Positions 33,645-42,428 of a stretch of 64,000 nucleotides of DNA are shown piece after piece. The notes under the pieces were generated by a model, which was not told the DNA's origin, ran no database searches, and saw only the letters and a list, made by a program, of their open reading frames with translations. Every line of letters starts with the position of its first letter. Within the stretch, counting starts at the first letter, position 1. Both the position numbers and the translations under genes were made by a program. The stretch covers positions 62,001-126,000 of the forward strand of contig JADJXQ010000008.1 of NCBI GenBank assembly GCA_016710335.1, in the 5' to 3' direction. This stretch comes from Rhodospirillales bacterium. GTDB lineage: Bacteria; Pseudomonadota; Alphaproteobacteria; Rhodospirillales; Defluviicoccaceae.

Positions 33645-35624
33645 CTAATACGAGATTTCGGCGCTCGCGACACATGGAACGTCGGCCACGGTTTCGCGAT
33701 CATCGCGGATCGCAGTCAGGAATGCGCGGGCGATCTCCGCCATCTCGGCACAACGGGCGCGGTAGCAGGGGATGAAATGGCGGATGTAGGCGCGGCGGTC
33801 GTCTTCGTCGGCGATGCGGTTGCCGTAGAAGGCGCCGATGCGCAGCATGGAGACGATGGAACCGCGGGCCATGGTGTAGAAACCGCGGAAGGCGTCGCTT
33901 TGCTCGGCTATGAACGCGTGCAGCCGCGCTTCCAACTCGAAGAACCCGATGTCGTCGGCGGCGGCGGCGTCGAGAAAGGCATCGAACGCTGTGACGAAGG
34001 CGTCGCAGCCGGCGATGTGCTGGTCGAAATCGATCCCTGCCAGGATTTCGCCCTTCTCGAAAAAGCGCATCTGCTGCTCGATGCGGGCGAGGACCCGGTC
34101 GCGCCCCGGCAAGCGGTCTTGAATGGCGATCGACGCGCCGACGCGTGGCTTGGCGCCATTGATCCGGGCGCCGTCGCTGCAGTTGAACAGCTTCGGTTGC
34201 AGGCGCGCCTGCACACGGGCCAGCATCTGCCGGCCCAGATCAAAGTTCCAACAGGTCTCGACGATGCCGCCGAAGTTGCCGGGGACGACTCGATCGAAGC
34301 GCTTGCGGTAGATCTCGTCCCACTCCGCGTTCTCGAAGTACACGGAGTCCTTGGCGTGGTGACGGCCGCTTTCTTTCTGCGCCAGATCGATGCCGAACAG
34401 ATAGATTTCGCGAAAGCCGAGTTCCGCGACGGCTGCGAAGGCGGCGTTGCAGACCAGCGGATCGACCCCCAACAGAGGAAAAACGGGGCCGCGGAGCAGG
34501 GTCGCGGTGCTGAGGCCACTGCGATAGAAAAACCAGTGCTTGTCGAACAGGGCCGTGACGGTGGGATGCACTGTCGTCGTCGCGAGCAGGGTCATGCCCT
34601 CGAACCCGAACGCGGCGCGCAGCGGCGACAGCACCTGGAACACCTCCTCGCCGCGCTCCAGTTCACAGTGGATGTCGGGGCGGATGCCGTTCTTGAGCAG
34701 AATGCCGAGGACGGTGCCGCAGGACACCACCAGCACCCGATCCCGCCACTTGCGGATGACGTCCAGGTCGTTGTCAAGCGAGGGGCCGGCGCCGACGATG
34801 AAGACCGGCAGGACCTGTTCGCGAGCCGGGCGGGTCTCCACCACATGCATGGCGCGGCGCCGGAGGTTGACCGCGCAGTTGCGGACCATCTCGATCTCGT
34901 CTTCGAAAAAACCCGAGGTGATGTAGTGCGACTTGATGCTTTCCTTGATGTGCTTGAACGCCTCACGGAACGTCCACGAGTAGTAGTGCGGAAAGTAGTA
35001 GGAGCCCTCAAGGAAGACGTTGCCCTCGCGGGAGACGATGGTGTCGATGGCGTTGCTGATCAGTTCCGGTTCGCCGGCGAGAACGAAATGGAAGCGGATA
35101 CCACGCTGCTCGGCGCGGCACATAAGTCGTTCCCAGTCTTGGACACCAAGCGCATGCACCAGGAACTCGGTCACCGCCTCGATCAGCACCACATGCCGGG
35201 CGGAGGTGGTTTCGATCAGACCGTCGAGGTGATAGCCGAGACCGATGCCGAACACGAAGACGTAGCCGACATCCACGACCGGCAGCGGCGCCAGATCGGC
35301 GCTGAAGCCGGTCTCGCGCAGGTAACTGACCAGATCGCCGTGCAGTTTCAGGGTGATATCGGAGAAGTTGCAGTGGTTCGGGTCGCTGAAGCCGATGCGG
35401 TCGGGAAAGTCCTCGAACGCCTTCTTCTGCGTCATCGACCAGCCTGGCTCCGGATCCGGATAGAGCATGCCGGTGCCGAGGTCCACGTTGACCGCGACGC
35501 CGTCCTTCACCACGACGTTGCTGGCCGTCTCGGTGACCGCGTCGACCTTCGCCGCCACTTCCGGGTGCCGCTCGCGGAGCGCGTCGAGGTTGCGCTGAAA
35601 CAGGTCCGGGTTGACGCGGGTCAT
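33645..35624 (-). CDS. Motility accessory factor Maf (flagellin nonulosonate transferase)
   Basis: 659 residues. A 6-hydroxymethylpterin pyrophosphokinase MptE-like (DUF115) core is marked by FIVGAGPSLDNDLDVIRKW near residue 275, followed by SCGTVLGILLKNGIRPD. Maf proteins transfer pseudaminic or legionaminic acid to flagellin before export. The ATG overlaps the stop of the upstream TPR gene (ATGA), which fixes the start. Neighbouring pse genes agree with the function. Confidence 0.88.
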   Translation of the reverse strand: MTRVNPDLFQRNLDALRERHPEVAAKVDAVTETASNVVVKDGVAVNVDLGTGMLYPDPEPGWSMTQKKAFEDFPDRIGFSDPNHCNFSDITLKLHGDLVSYLRETGFSADLAPLPVVDVGYVFVFGIGLGYHLDGLIETTSARHVVLIEAVTEFLVHALGVQDWERLMCRAEQRGIRFHFVLAGEPELISNAIDTIVSREGNVFLEGSYYFPHYYSWTFREAFKHIKESIKSHYITSGFFEDEIEMVRNCAVNLRRRAMHVVETRPAREQVLPVFIVGAGPSLDNDLDVIRKWRDRVLVVSCGTVLGILLKNGIRPDIHCELERGEEVFQVLSPLRAAFGFEGMTLLATTTVHPTVTALFDKHWFFYRSGLSTATLLRGPVFPLLGVDPLVCNAAFAAVAELGFREIYLFGIDLAQKESGRHHAKDSVYFENAEWDEIYRKRFDRVVPGNFGGIVETCWNFDLGRQMLARVQARLQPKLFNCSDGARINGAKPRVGASIAIQDRLPGRDRVLARIEQQMRFFEKGEILAGIDFDQHIAGCDAFVTAFDAFLDAAAADDIGFFELEARLHAFIAEQSDAFRGFYTMARGSIVSMLRIGAFYGNRIADEDDRRAYIRHFIPCYRARCAEMAEIARAFLTAIRDDRETVADVPCVASAEISY

Positions 35625-37609
35625 GCCGAGCACCTGTCCGACGGCGCTTCGACGCCGTAGCGGAGGCGGGTCCTCCGCCACATCGCTTCGAAGGACGCTT
35701 CCAACTCCCGCATTCTGCGGTCGGGATCGAACAGCGGCGCTTGTTGCAGATGGCTGGGCAGGGCGCCGCGCAGTCGCTGTCTTTCCACCGGATCCGCCGC
35801 CCAGGCGACGGCGGCCTGCACGTACTGAGCGAGGTCGGCGGCGACCATGCGATCAGCCAAGCCGAGATGGTGGATGACGCTGGCGGCGTAGCGGGCGTGG
35901 CGGCCGCGGCCGGCCGGGCAAATGACCGGAATACCGGCCGCGAGGGCGTCGACTACGGATTGCGGGTCGGGAGAGGCAAACGGCAGCAGAGCGACGTCGC
36001 CGCAGGCGTAGAACGCCGCACCATCGTCCTCGCTCACCACATCGACGCGGTCGGCGAGGCCAAAGTTGCCGAACATGCCAATCATCCGGGCGAGGTTGTC
36101 CGTCGCCTGAAAGTCATGGTTCTTGAGCACAAGGACGGAGCCGGGAAGCGTGTGCAGGATGTGTGCCCAGGCTTCGATGGTGCGGCCGTCGAGATCGCCA
36201 AGGGACGCATCTGCCGCCAGCACCAACTGATCGTCTTCGGTTCGCGCTTTTGTCGCCCGGTTGGCCAACGGAGGCACGGCGACGACGGCGCCGCCGGCGA
36301 GCATTTCCGGCTCTTCCCTGAGTTCCGACGCGACTGCCGGATCCGGATCGACGAAGCGGTCGGTCAACAAGAAGTCCATGGCGGCGAGGCCGGTGCCATA
36401 GGGCGTGTAGAGCCAAGCGACCTGACATGGCGCCATCCGCCCGCCGAACGCGGAGAGCAGTCGGGGAGCGGTGAATCCGGCGGCATCGACCAGGACGTCC
36501 ACCCCCTCGGCGATGACCATGGCCTGCAGGGTCGCGGGGTCCACTCCCTCCACGTCTTGCCAGCGATCGAAGCACTTCTGGAACGGAACGTTGGCGGCGT
36601 CGGTCAGGGTGCCGAAGCCGAAGCCGACAGCCTGATAGAGCCCGGCGTTGCGTCGACCGAGAATGCGGGCGACGGCTTGTCCCTGCCCGCTCGCGCCCAG
36701 GCCGCCAACCACGTAGCCGATGGTCGAAAGCACGCCGCCCGCGCGGCGCAGGACGGTCTCGCCGGCACTGGCGGAGGTCGCAACGCCGAAGCGGCGCCCC
36801 CACGCCTGGAAGTCGGCAGCCAGGTCATCGGGGCGGGCGGCGCTGTCACCGAGTGCGTCCAGCAACGGCGCCGAGTGGATGGCGGGATCGTGCGGCTCCA
36901 GCGACTGGGCCCAACGGTGGCAGGCTCCCGCTTCGTCGCGCTCACCGATCTGGGAGAGAGCCTTTCCGAGCAGGCTCGCAAGCTCCGGATCATCCGGCAA
37001 CAGGTGGCGCGCTGCCCGCAGCGCTTCGACCGCGGCGCGCGGCACTCCTTGCTCCAGCAAAGACCTCCCGAGGCCCAGATGCGCCTCGCGGTCGGCCGGC
37101 TCGAAGGCCAGGTGCTGGCGAAACCACCGCTCGGCCTCCCGCCACTGGCCAGCGACGAGATGCCGGGTGGCTCGTTTCAGCAACGGCCGCTCGGACATCG
37201 TCTCCAGCACATGCGCGAAGGACGGAATAGATGGCGGCACCAACGCCCGAAGCTCCGGCGACGCCGGCAACGCCGTCGCGAGCTTTGCGTAGTACACGGC
37301 GATATTGAAGTCTCCGGCCATACCGTGGGCGACGGCGAGCAGGTCGGCGCATTCGCCGGCGTTCAAGCCACTCTCCATAGCCCGCAGCGCCAGACCCGCC
37401 CCGGCAGCCAGATCTTGCCCAACGATGGCCAGCGTGGCCTGCACAAACAGAGCCTCGGCGCACTCCGGGTCCGATTCCAGCAGCAACGCTGCACGAGCTG
37501 CGACCTCGGCCCAGTCCTGCCGTTCGGCGCTGGTGGTGGCGGCGTCGAGGAAGCCCCTGACGCCCTCGTGGCGGCCGTCACCCGCCGTCATGACGTCGGA
37601 CGACGGCAC
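35621..37609 (-). CDS. TPR protein with SPINDLY-like glycosyltransferase domain
   Basis: 662 residues, GTG start directly after the flaF TAG. The first 250 residues are TPR-like repeats. The rest has the GT41-related pattern: VDVLVDAAGFTAPRLLSAF, APCQVAWLYTPYGTG, a LTDRFVDPD stretch and DVALLPFASPDPQSVVDAL. The last matches the sugar-nucleotide region but departs from the DTWPYGG form seen in the gene at 269-2194. It may be a diverged O-glycosyltransferase acting on flagellin. Confidence 0.8.
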   Translation of the reverse strand: MPSSDVMTAGDGRHEGVRGFLDAATTSAERQDWAEVAARAALLLESDPECAEALFVQATLAIVGQDLAAGAGLALRAMESGLNAGECADLLAVAHGMAGDFNIAVYYAKLATALPASPELRALVPPSIPSFAHVLETMSERPLLKRATRHLVAGQWREAERWFRQHLAFEPADREAHLGLGRSLLEQGVPRAAVEALRAARHLLPDDPELASLLGKALSQIGERDEAGACHRWAQSLEPHDPAIHSAPLLDALGDSAARPDDLAADFQAWGRRFGVATSASAGETVLRRAGGVLSTIGYVVGGLGASGQGQAVARILGRRNAGLYQAVGFGFGTLTDAANVPFQKCFDRWQDVEGVDPATLQAMVIAEGVDVLVDAAGFTAPRLLSAFGGRMAPCQVAWLYTPYGTGLAAMDFLLTDRFVDPDPAVASELREEPEMLAGGAVVAVPPLANRATKARTEDDQLVLAADASLGDLDGRTIEAWAHILHTLPGSVLVLKNHDFQATDNLARMIGMFGNFGLADRVDVVSEDDGAAFYACGDVALLPFASPDPQSVVDALAAGIPVICPAGRGRHARYAASVIHHLGLADRMVAADLAQYVQAAVAWAADPVERQRLRGALPSHLQQAPLFDPDRRMRELEASFEAMWRRTRLRYGVEAPSDRCSA

Positions 37610-38053
37610 CTAGGCGGATACGGTCAAGCTGGCGAAGGCGGGCGCCGGGCGGGTCGCCGGAGCGGCGGCAGCAATGTCATTGGACGCCGGTTCGGGGATC
37701 TCGTTCAGGCCCCCCGCCAGCTCACGGTTGATCGAAATGAGGATATCGAGCTTATCCGGCACCGGCCTGGCCACCAGCTCGACCGAGTGCTTGTCGACAA
37801 AATTGGCCAGCGAAAGGACATTGGCGCGCACACTTTCGGGCACCATGCAGTTGGGATCCAGCAACTCCGCCTGGAAAATTGTCCATAACCGCCAGTTGAG
37901 GCGGACCGCGGCGAGGATGGCCGCGCGGTCATTGGCCTCCCGCGCGTCTTTCAAGCGCAATGCAGCCTGCGTCAGCGCCCAAGCCTCGGTCGCCCTCGGA
38001 TTTCCCGGTTGCGGCGTCGACGTGTAGCTCTTTATCAAGTTGGTGTTGGGCAT
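37610..38053 (-). CDS. flaF: FlaF, flagellin synthesis regulator
   Basis: 147 residues. The pattern KSYTSTPQPGNPRATEAWALTQAALRL and the NFVDKHSVEL-type C-terminal helix match FlaF. It carries an Ala/Pro-rich tail beyond the usual 110-120 residues. It acts with FlbT and flagellin; in Caulobacter FlaF is needed for flagellin synthesis. Its first 125 bases overlap the end of flbT in another frame. Confidence 0.88.
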   Translation of the reverse strand: MPNTNLIKSYTSTPQPGNPRATEAWALTQAALRLKDAREANDRAAILAAVRLNWRLWTIFQAELLDPNCMVPESVRANVLSLANFVDKHSVELVARPVPDKLDILISINRELAGGLNEIPEPASNDIAAAAPATRPAPAFASLTVSA

Positions 38054-38435
38054 GGGTCAGGACCTTTCCCTCGTGTTTGATCAGCTCCTGGGCCTTCTTC
38101 AGCGCGGCGTAGTATTGCTCGTTCTCCACTGCCGCCAGGATGGCCGCGACGATGCTGCGCGCGCTCGGCGCTGCATGGAGATAACTTGCAACCAGCTCGT
38201 TAAAAGTGCGTAAATGGGCGCCACGCCGCTCCGGGAAGAGGTAGACGCACTGCAGGGCGTAGTACACGCGGCTGGCCGGCGTGACCGCATCGTCCGGCGC
38301 CAGGATGTCTTCGGAGCGCAGCACGGCGGCTTCGTTCTTGAGGATAAGGCTGATCGTCTTGCCCGACGCGTTCTCGACGACGGCGCCGTTGAGAATGATC
38401 TGCTGGTCTTTCTTGATGTGGATCACCAGGGCCAT
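37929..38435 (-). CDS. flbT: FlbT, flagellin translation regulator
   Basis: 168 residues. FlbT binds flagellin mRNA and controls its translation or decay in alphaproteobacteria. The start MALVIHIKKDQQIILNGAVV and the YYALQCVYLFPE segment are typical. Family members end near KHEGKVL at about residue 125; here about 40 extra residues run on in the frame overlapping flaF by 125 bases. The tail has a composition unlike a domain and probably reflects loss of the original stop. Confidence 0.9.
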   Translation of the reverse strand: MALVIHIKKDQQIILNGAVVENASGKTISLILKNEAAVLRSEDILAPDDAVTPASRVYYALQCVYLFPERRGAHLRTFNELVASYLHAAPSARSIVAAILAAVENEQYYAALKKAQELIKHEGKVLTHAQHQLDKELHVDAATGKSEGDRGLGADAGCIALERRAGGQ

Positions 38436-38571
38436 TGCATGTTCCCTCTTGCGACCGCGTCATGACTGCGGGGGCATGGTCGTCGGCCACCCACAACCAT
38501 TGCCGGCGAAGCTGCGATATATAACCCGTTAAAGGTGCTTGTGGTCCAGACAAATATCGTAATACGGACAG

Positions 38572-38599
38572 AAAAAGGGGGAGGCGCAAGGCCTCCCCC
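38572..38599 (-). terminator. Rho-independent terminator of the flagellin gene
   Basis: On the minus strand a nine-base perfect stem (GGGGGAGGC/GCCTCCCCC) with a five-base loop is followed by five T. It lies 24 bases after the flagellin stop, so flagellin is a separate monocistronic transcript and the flbT-flaF block needs its own promoter in the 140 bases before 38435. Confidence 0.92.
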
Positions 38600-38622
38600 G
38601 GGCGAATCGCCGTCTGCAGCGT

Positions 38623-39534
38623 CTACCGGAAGAGCTGCATGATCGACTGTTCTGCCTGGCCCGCGAACGCCAGGGCCTGGGTCCCGATCTGCTGCCGGGT
38701 CTGAAGGGCGACCAGGTTGGCCCCTTCTTCGTTAAGGTTCGCCAGCGACAGCTTGTCGGCGCCGACCTGCAGCTTGTTGACGTACTCGGACGTGAAGTCG
38801 AGCCGCACCTTTAGGATGGATGCATTGGCGGCCATCGTCGCGGACTTCGAGCGCAAGTTGGAGATCGTGCTTTCCAGGCTCTTGATCGCGGTATCGGCGA
38901 CGGCATTGAAGTCGGCCAGTTGAGTAGCAGCCGAGAAGGCGGCCACGCTTAAGCCGGCAGAAATGCCCAAGGCGCAAGCGATCTGGACGCCGCTGAACGC
39001 GCTGACGCCGAGACTGGCGCCGGCGGTATCCTGGAAGTAGGCCTCGGCGTTGAAGTTGACGCCGTTGATGTCGAGCTTGGAGTCGGCCTTGTCGCTGAAA
39101 CGGACGCTCAAGGTCGAGGCGCTGCTGTTGAGCAGGTTGAGGCCTTTGTAGCTGGCGTCGTCGACCAGGTTCTGGATCTGCTGAGCCAACTCGGCCAACT
39201 GCGCTCCGGCCTCGGCGCGCTGGGACTGGGTCTGGCTGCGCGCCGCGTCGATGATACCCTTCATCTGCTGCGTCAGCTCTTCCATCGCGGAGGTCGCCTC
39301 GAGCGCCGTCTCCAGCGCGCTAACACCCTGGTCGATGCCGTCCTTGCGCTCGGAAAGGTCCGAGGCACGATCACTCAATGATTTGGATGCAAAATACTTC
39401 ACTGCACTGTCGATCGGGCTGGAAACGGACATGCCGGTGGCAAGGCGATTCTGCGTACGGCCGATCAGGTCCGAGGTGGACTGCAGGGTAAGGAGGTTTG
39501 TACGAACGGAAGAGGAAAGAACGATACCCGCCAT
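38623..39534 (-). CDS. Flagellin
   Basis: 303 residues. The N-terminal D0/D1 helices (LSSSVRTNLLTLQSTSDLIGRTQNRLATG) and C-terminal LALQTRQQIGTQALAFAGQAEQSI-type helix are flagellin hallmarks. There is a short variable centre, as in compact alphaproteobacterial flagellins. Secreted through the flagellar export apparatus and presumably glycosylated by the Maf/OGT genes downstream. The 316-base gap to fliK holds no gene. It carries the fliK promoter on the plus strand; no clear sigma-28 or sigma-54 site was found for flagellin itself. It is the only flagellin seen here. Confidence 0.95.
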   Translation of the reverse strand: MAGIVLSSSVRTNLLTLQSTSDLIGRTQNRLATGMSVSSPIDSAVKYFASKSLSDRASDLSERKDGIDQGVSALETALEATSAMEELTQQMKGIIDAARSQTQSQRAEAGAQLAELAQQIQNLVDDASYKGLNLLNSSASTLSVRFSDKADSKLDINGVNFNAEAYFQDTAGASLGVSAFSGVQIACALGISAGLSVAAFSAATQLADFNAVADTAIKSLESTISNLRSKSATMAANASILKVRLDFTSEYVNKLQVGADKLSLANLNEEGANLVALQTRQQIGTQALAFAGQAEQSIMQLFR

Positions 39535-39788
39535 GATAAGGCTCCATTTCTAGGGCTCGAGGGTGAGGCGCATTCTCGCGCCGACAACTATGGACTGTAA
39601 CAACCTAAACGTGTTTTGTCCAGCGTTATTTCTCGCAAAGAGGGTTTTTTTTGCAGTGCTACCGCTTTTGCGTGAACTTGCGCGGTGCCGGAAAAAATTG
39701 CCGGTGCAGGTCTGCCCATGTCCGCCCCATCGTCACTCGCTGACGCCACAACTAATTGCAACGTAAGACTTTTATCCGCGTGCCGGAT

Positions 39789-39803
39789 TGGCCCGGTGAT
39801 TGC
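39789..39803 (+). promoter_or_regulatory. Sigma-54-like promoter for fliK-flgD-flgE
   Basis: The site reads TGGCCC-N5-TTGC, one mismatch in the -24 element and a perfect -12 element (followed by T as in the consensus). It lies about 48 bases before the fliK ATG, the same distance as the flgE2 site from its gene. The spacing and location make it the best candidate for hook-gene control by FlbD. Confidence 0.65.
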
Positions 39804-39850
39804 TCCCGGTCGTATGGATCTGGTGCAGATCATGATGGAGACCGATCAAG

Positions 39851-41659
39851 ATGGACGCTTCGACCCCGCCGGACCTCGATCGAACAACAACGTATGCGCG
39901 CGTCTATAGACAGTTCTCGACGCTGACGACCGGGGCGTCCGCCTTCGCCGCCGCGAACGCGGCCGGCGGCGGCGGCGCGTTCGAGGGTCTGCTCGTCGAC
40001 GCGATGTCTGGCCGTGAAGGACGTGTCCCGGCGGATACAACGCCGCTTCCGGAACGCTCGCTCCCGCCGGCAGCGAAAATCGAAGCGGCGACGCCTGGTC
40101 GCCGCGACCAGCGCGAGCACGCTTCCGAACGCGCCGGTGCGCCCGGCGGTGACCGGGCCGAGGAGCCAAGAGAAACCGCCGCTGCGGATCGTTCGGAACA
40201 TCGAACGCCGCAATCCCGGCGCGGCGACGCCGCGCGTGATCGGGACGTGGCGACCCGCGAGACGGATGAGCAGCCAGGTGCGGCGCAGAACGCCGACCCC
40301 TCCGGCGGGGCGGAAATGGTGGTAGCGGCAGTAGCGGAATCGTCGCCAGCGGGGTCGACGCCCGCTTCCGTGGCGGCCGCCGGATACCCCTTCGTGCCCG
40401 CGGCTGCCGGCACCGGGGGCGAAGCGACGGAACTGCCTTTCGCTACCGGTGAGGGTATGCGTCCGGCGGAGACCGAAGCCGATGCCGCAGAAGGACCCGC
40501 CGCGGCAGCGAAGACCAACATCACGCCGGCTGCCGGCGCGCCCGCCACCGCCGTCGATGCGGGAGTCGACGCCGGGGAAAGACGGGCGACGCCGGAGATG
40601 GACCGCAGCGCTGCGGGAGGCCAACCGGCTCCCGCCTCGCCACACCGTCCGGCGGCGGTGCTGCCCCCTGCTCCCGCCCCCGTATCGGGCGAGCCCACGC
40701 AGCCCCCTGCCGCGGCCGGCAACGCTGGCGCGGCGGCCGACCCGCGTCTGGCGCAGGCGACGATCAACGTCACCAGGAACGCGGAGGCGCTGCAGTCGTC
40801 CCCCCTGTCCGCTCTCATCGCAGCGTCTGATCTCGTCGGCGCCGGCGCGTCGGAAATGACGCAGCAGCGCCGCAAATCGACACCCGGGAACACCGCCGCC
40901 GCGCAACAAGCGGCGGCGGCCACCAAGGCGGGAACACCAGGAGCGACAATTCCTGTCGCTGCTGCCGCTGCCCTGGCCGGGCAGCCTGCCGCGGGACAGC
41001 CGGGGACTCAGCCCGCGTCACCGGCCATGTTCGGCAGCACCGGCGCCACGGCAGGCGCCACTCAACAGGCCGGCGAGCGGCCGTCGCTTCCGGGCGCCGG
41101 TTTCGCCACGGCGTCGCCGGCCGGCGAGGCTCTTGGGGACGGCGCGGCGGGAACATCCCACGGCCGTTTCGCCGAGGCACTCAGGGCGGATCTGAAGGCC
41201 GAACACCCGAGCGGCCCGGTCCCCCGCAAGCCCGGCCTCGGCGATCAGGTGTCGGTGCACATCACCAAGGCGATCAAGAACGGCATTGACCGCATCGACA
41301 TCCAGCTCAAGCCCCAGTCTCTCGGGCGCATCGACGTGCATCTGGAAATGACCGGCGACGGGCGGGTCACCGCCACCGTCACCGCGGAAACCCGTCAGGC
41401 GCTCGAACTCTTACAGAACGACTCCCGGGCGCTTGAACAGGCGTTGCAGCAGGCCGGCCTCAAGACAGACTCGAACAGCCTCAATTTCAACCTGCGCGGC
41501 CAAGCCAACAGCCACGGAGAGCAGCGTTCGCCCCATGGCGGCAATGGCGGGGGGAGTGCGGCCGAAGGCGGGCACGACACTGGGACTGACGGCAGCGGCG
41601 GGTGGTCCCCCGCCGAGTCCGGAGCGGCCGGCGCCGGGCGCCTCGACATTCGCGCATGA
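39851..41659 (+). CDS. fliK: Flagellar hook-length control protein FliK
   Basis: 602 residues. Measures hook length and switches export from hook to filament proteins. The first 440 residues are low-complexity, Ala/Pro/Gly/Glu-rich, as expected of a ruler region. The C-terminal domain (from about residue 455: QVSVHITKAIKNGIDRIDIQLKP, then LGRIDVHLEMTGDGRV) is the conserved Flg_hook domain. It opens the fliK-flgD-flgE unit. Confidence 0.93.
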   Translation: MDASTPPDLDRTTTYARVYRQFSTLTTGASAFAAANAAGGGGAFEGLLVDAMSGREGRVPADTTPLPERSLPPAAKIEAATPGRRDQREHASERAGAPGGDRAEEPRETAAADRSEHRTPQSRRGDAARDRDVATRETDEQPGAAQNADPSGGAEMVVAAVAESSPAGSTPASVAAAGYPFVPAAAGTGGEATELPFATGEGMRPAETEADAAEGPAAAAKTNITPAAGAPATAVDAGVDAGERRATPEMDRSAAGGQPAPASPHRPAAVLPPAPAPVSGEPTQPPAAAGNAGAAADPRLAQATINVTRNAEALQSSPLSALIAASDLVGAGASEMTQQRRKSTPGNTAAAQQAAAATKAGTPGATIPVAAAAALAGQPAAGQPGTQPASPAMFGSTGATAGATQQAGERPSLPGAGFATASPAGEALGDGAAGTSHGRFAEALRADLKAEHPSGPVPRKPGLGDQVSVHITKAIKNGIDRIDIQLKPQSLGRIDVHLEMTGDGRVTATVTAETRQALELLQNDSRALEQALQQAGLKTDSNSLNFNLRGQANSHGEQRSPHGGNGGGSAAEGGHDTGTDGSGGWSPAESGAAGAGRLDIRA

Positions 41660-41684
41660 CGTTATCTGAAGGCGGAGCCACACG

Positions 41685-42395
41685 ATGATCATCGACAGTG
41701 CTGCGACAACCACGGCGACCGCGACCGGCAAGGCCGGTGCCGATCAGCAGAGGCTCGAGGAGGATCTCTTCAACTTCCTCAATCTGCTCGTGACTCAGCT
41801 TCAGGCCCAGGATCCGCTGGACCCGATGGACGCCAACGAATTCACCTCGCAACTGGTGCAGTTCGCCAACGTCGAGCAGCAGATCTACCAGAACTCGCAC
41901 CTGGAGACCTTGGTCGGACTGCAGGAAAGCAACCAGGCCGCCGCCATGGTCAACTATCTCGGCACGATGGTGGAAGCTGAAGGTAAGAGCTTCACCCTGG
42001 CGGACGGTGGGGCGCAGGCCTCCTATACCCTCCCCGAAACGGCGCTGGAGACGACGCTGGTCGTGAAGAACGACCGCGGGCAGCCGGTCTACACCATCGG
42101 CGGCGAAACCGGCGCTGGGCGCCACTCCTTCGAGTGGGACGGCCACGATGCCGACGGTCGCCCGCTGCCGGACGGTGTCTACACCCTGGACGTTTCGGCG
42201 AAACATGGCGACCAGTCGCCAATGCCGGTTTCGCAAACGGTGTACGGCCGCATTACCGGCGCCGCCGCCGACGGCGGTCGCGCCGTCCTGTTCATGGGCG
42301 ACGTCCAGATCCCCATGGAAGACGTGCTTTCCGTAAGGGAACCCGAACGGCAAGTCACCGACCGCGGCGAGCCCGCGTCCGATTCCGAAGCCTAG
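41685..42395 (+). CDS. flgD: Hook assembly scaffold FlgD
   Basis: 236 residues; hook cap needed for FlgE assembly. The N-terminal motif LFNFLNLLVTQLQAQDPLDP and DANEFTSQLVQFANVEQQI are diagnostic, and a C-terminal FlgD Ig-like/Tudor region contains GRHSFEWDGHDADGRPLPDG. It lies 25 bases after fliK and 33 before flgE. Confidence 0.95.
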   Translation: MIIDSAATTTATATGKAGADQQRLEEDLFNFLNLLVTQLQAQDPLDPMDANEFTSQLVQFANVEQQIYQNSHLETLVGLQESNQAAAMVNYLGTMVEAEGKSFTLADGGAQASYTLPETALETTLVVKNDRGQPVYTIGGETGAGRHSFEWDGHDADGRPLPDGVYTLDVSAKHGDQSPMPVSQTVYGRITGAAADGGRAVLFMGDVQIPMEDVLSVREPERQVTDRGEPASDSEA

Positions 42396-42428
42396 ATTCA
42401 AGCCTGATCTCAAGACAGGAGACTATCG

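Noticed and set aside
33618..35660. 680-codon open frame opposite maf
   Set aside because: The maf frame has clear homology (DUF115) and a start fixed by ATGA overlap; the opposite frame is a mirror of it.
39535..39788. Sigma-28 or sigma-54 promoter for flagellin
   Set aside because: The minus-strand sequence upstream of flagellin was scanned by eye for TAAA-N15-GCCGATAA and TGGCAC-N5-TTGC; nothing with fewer than three mismatches was found.
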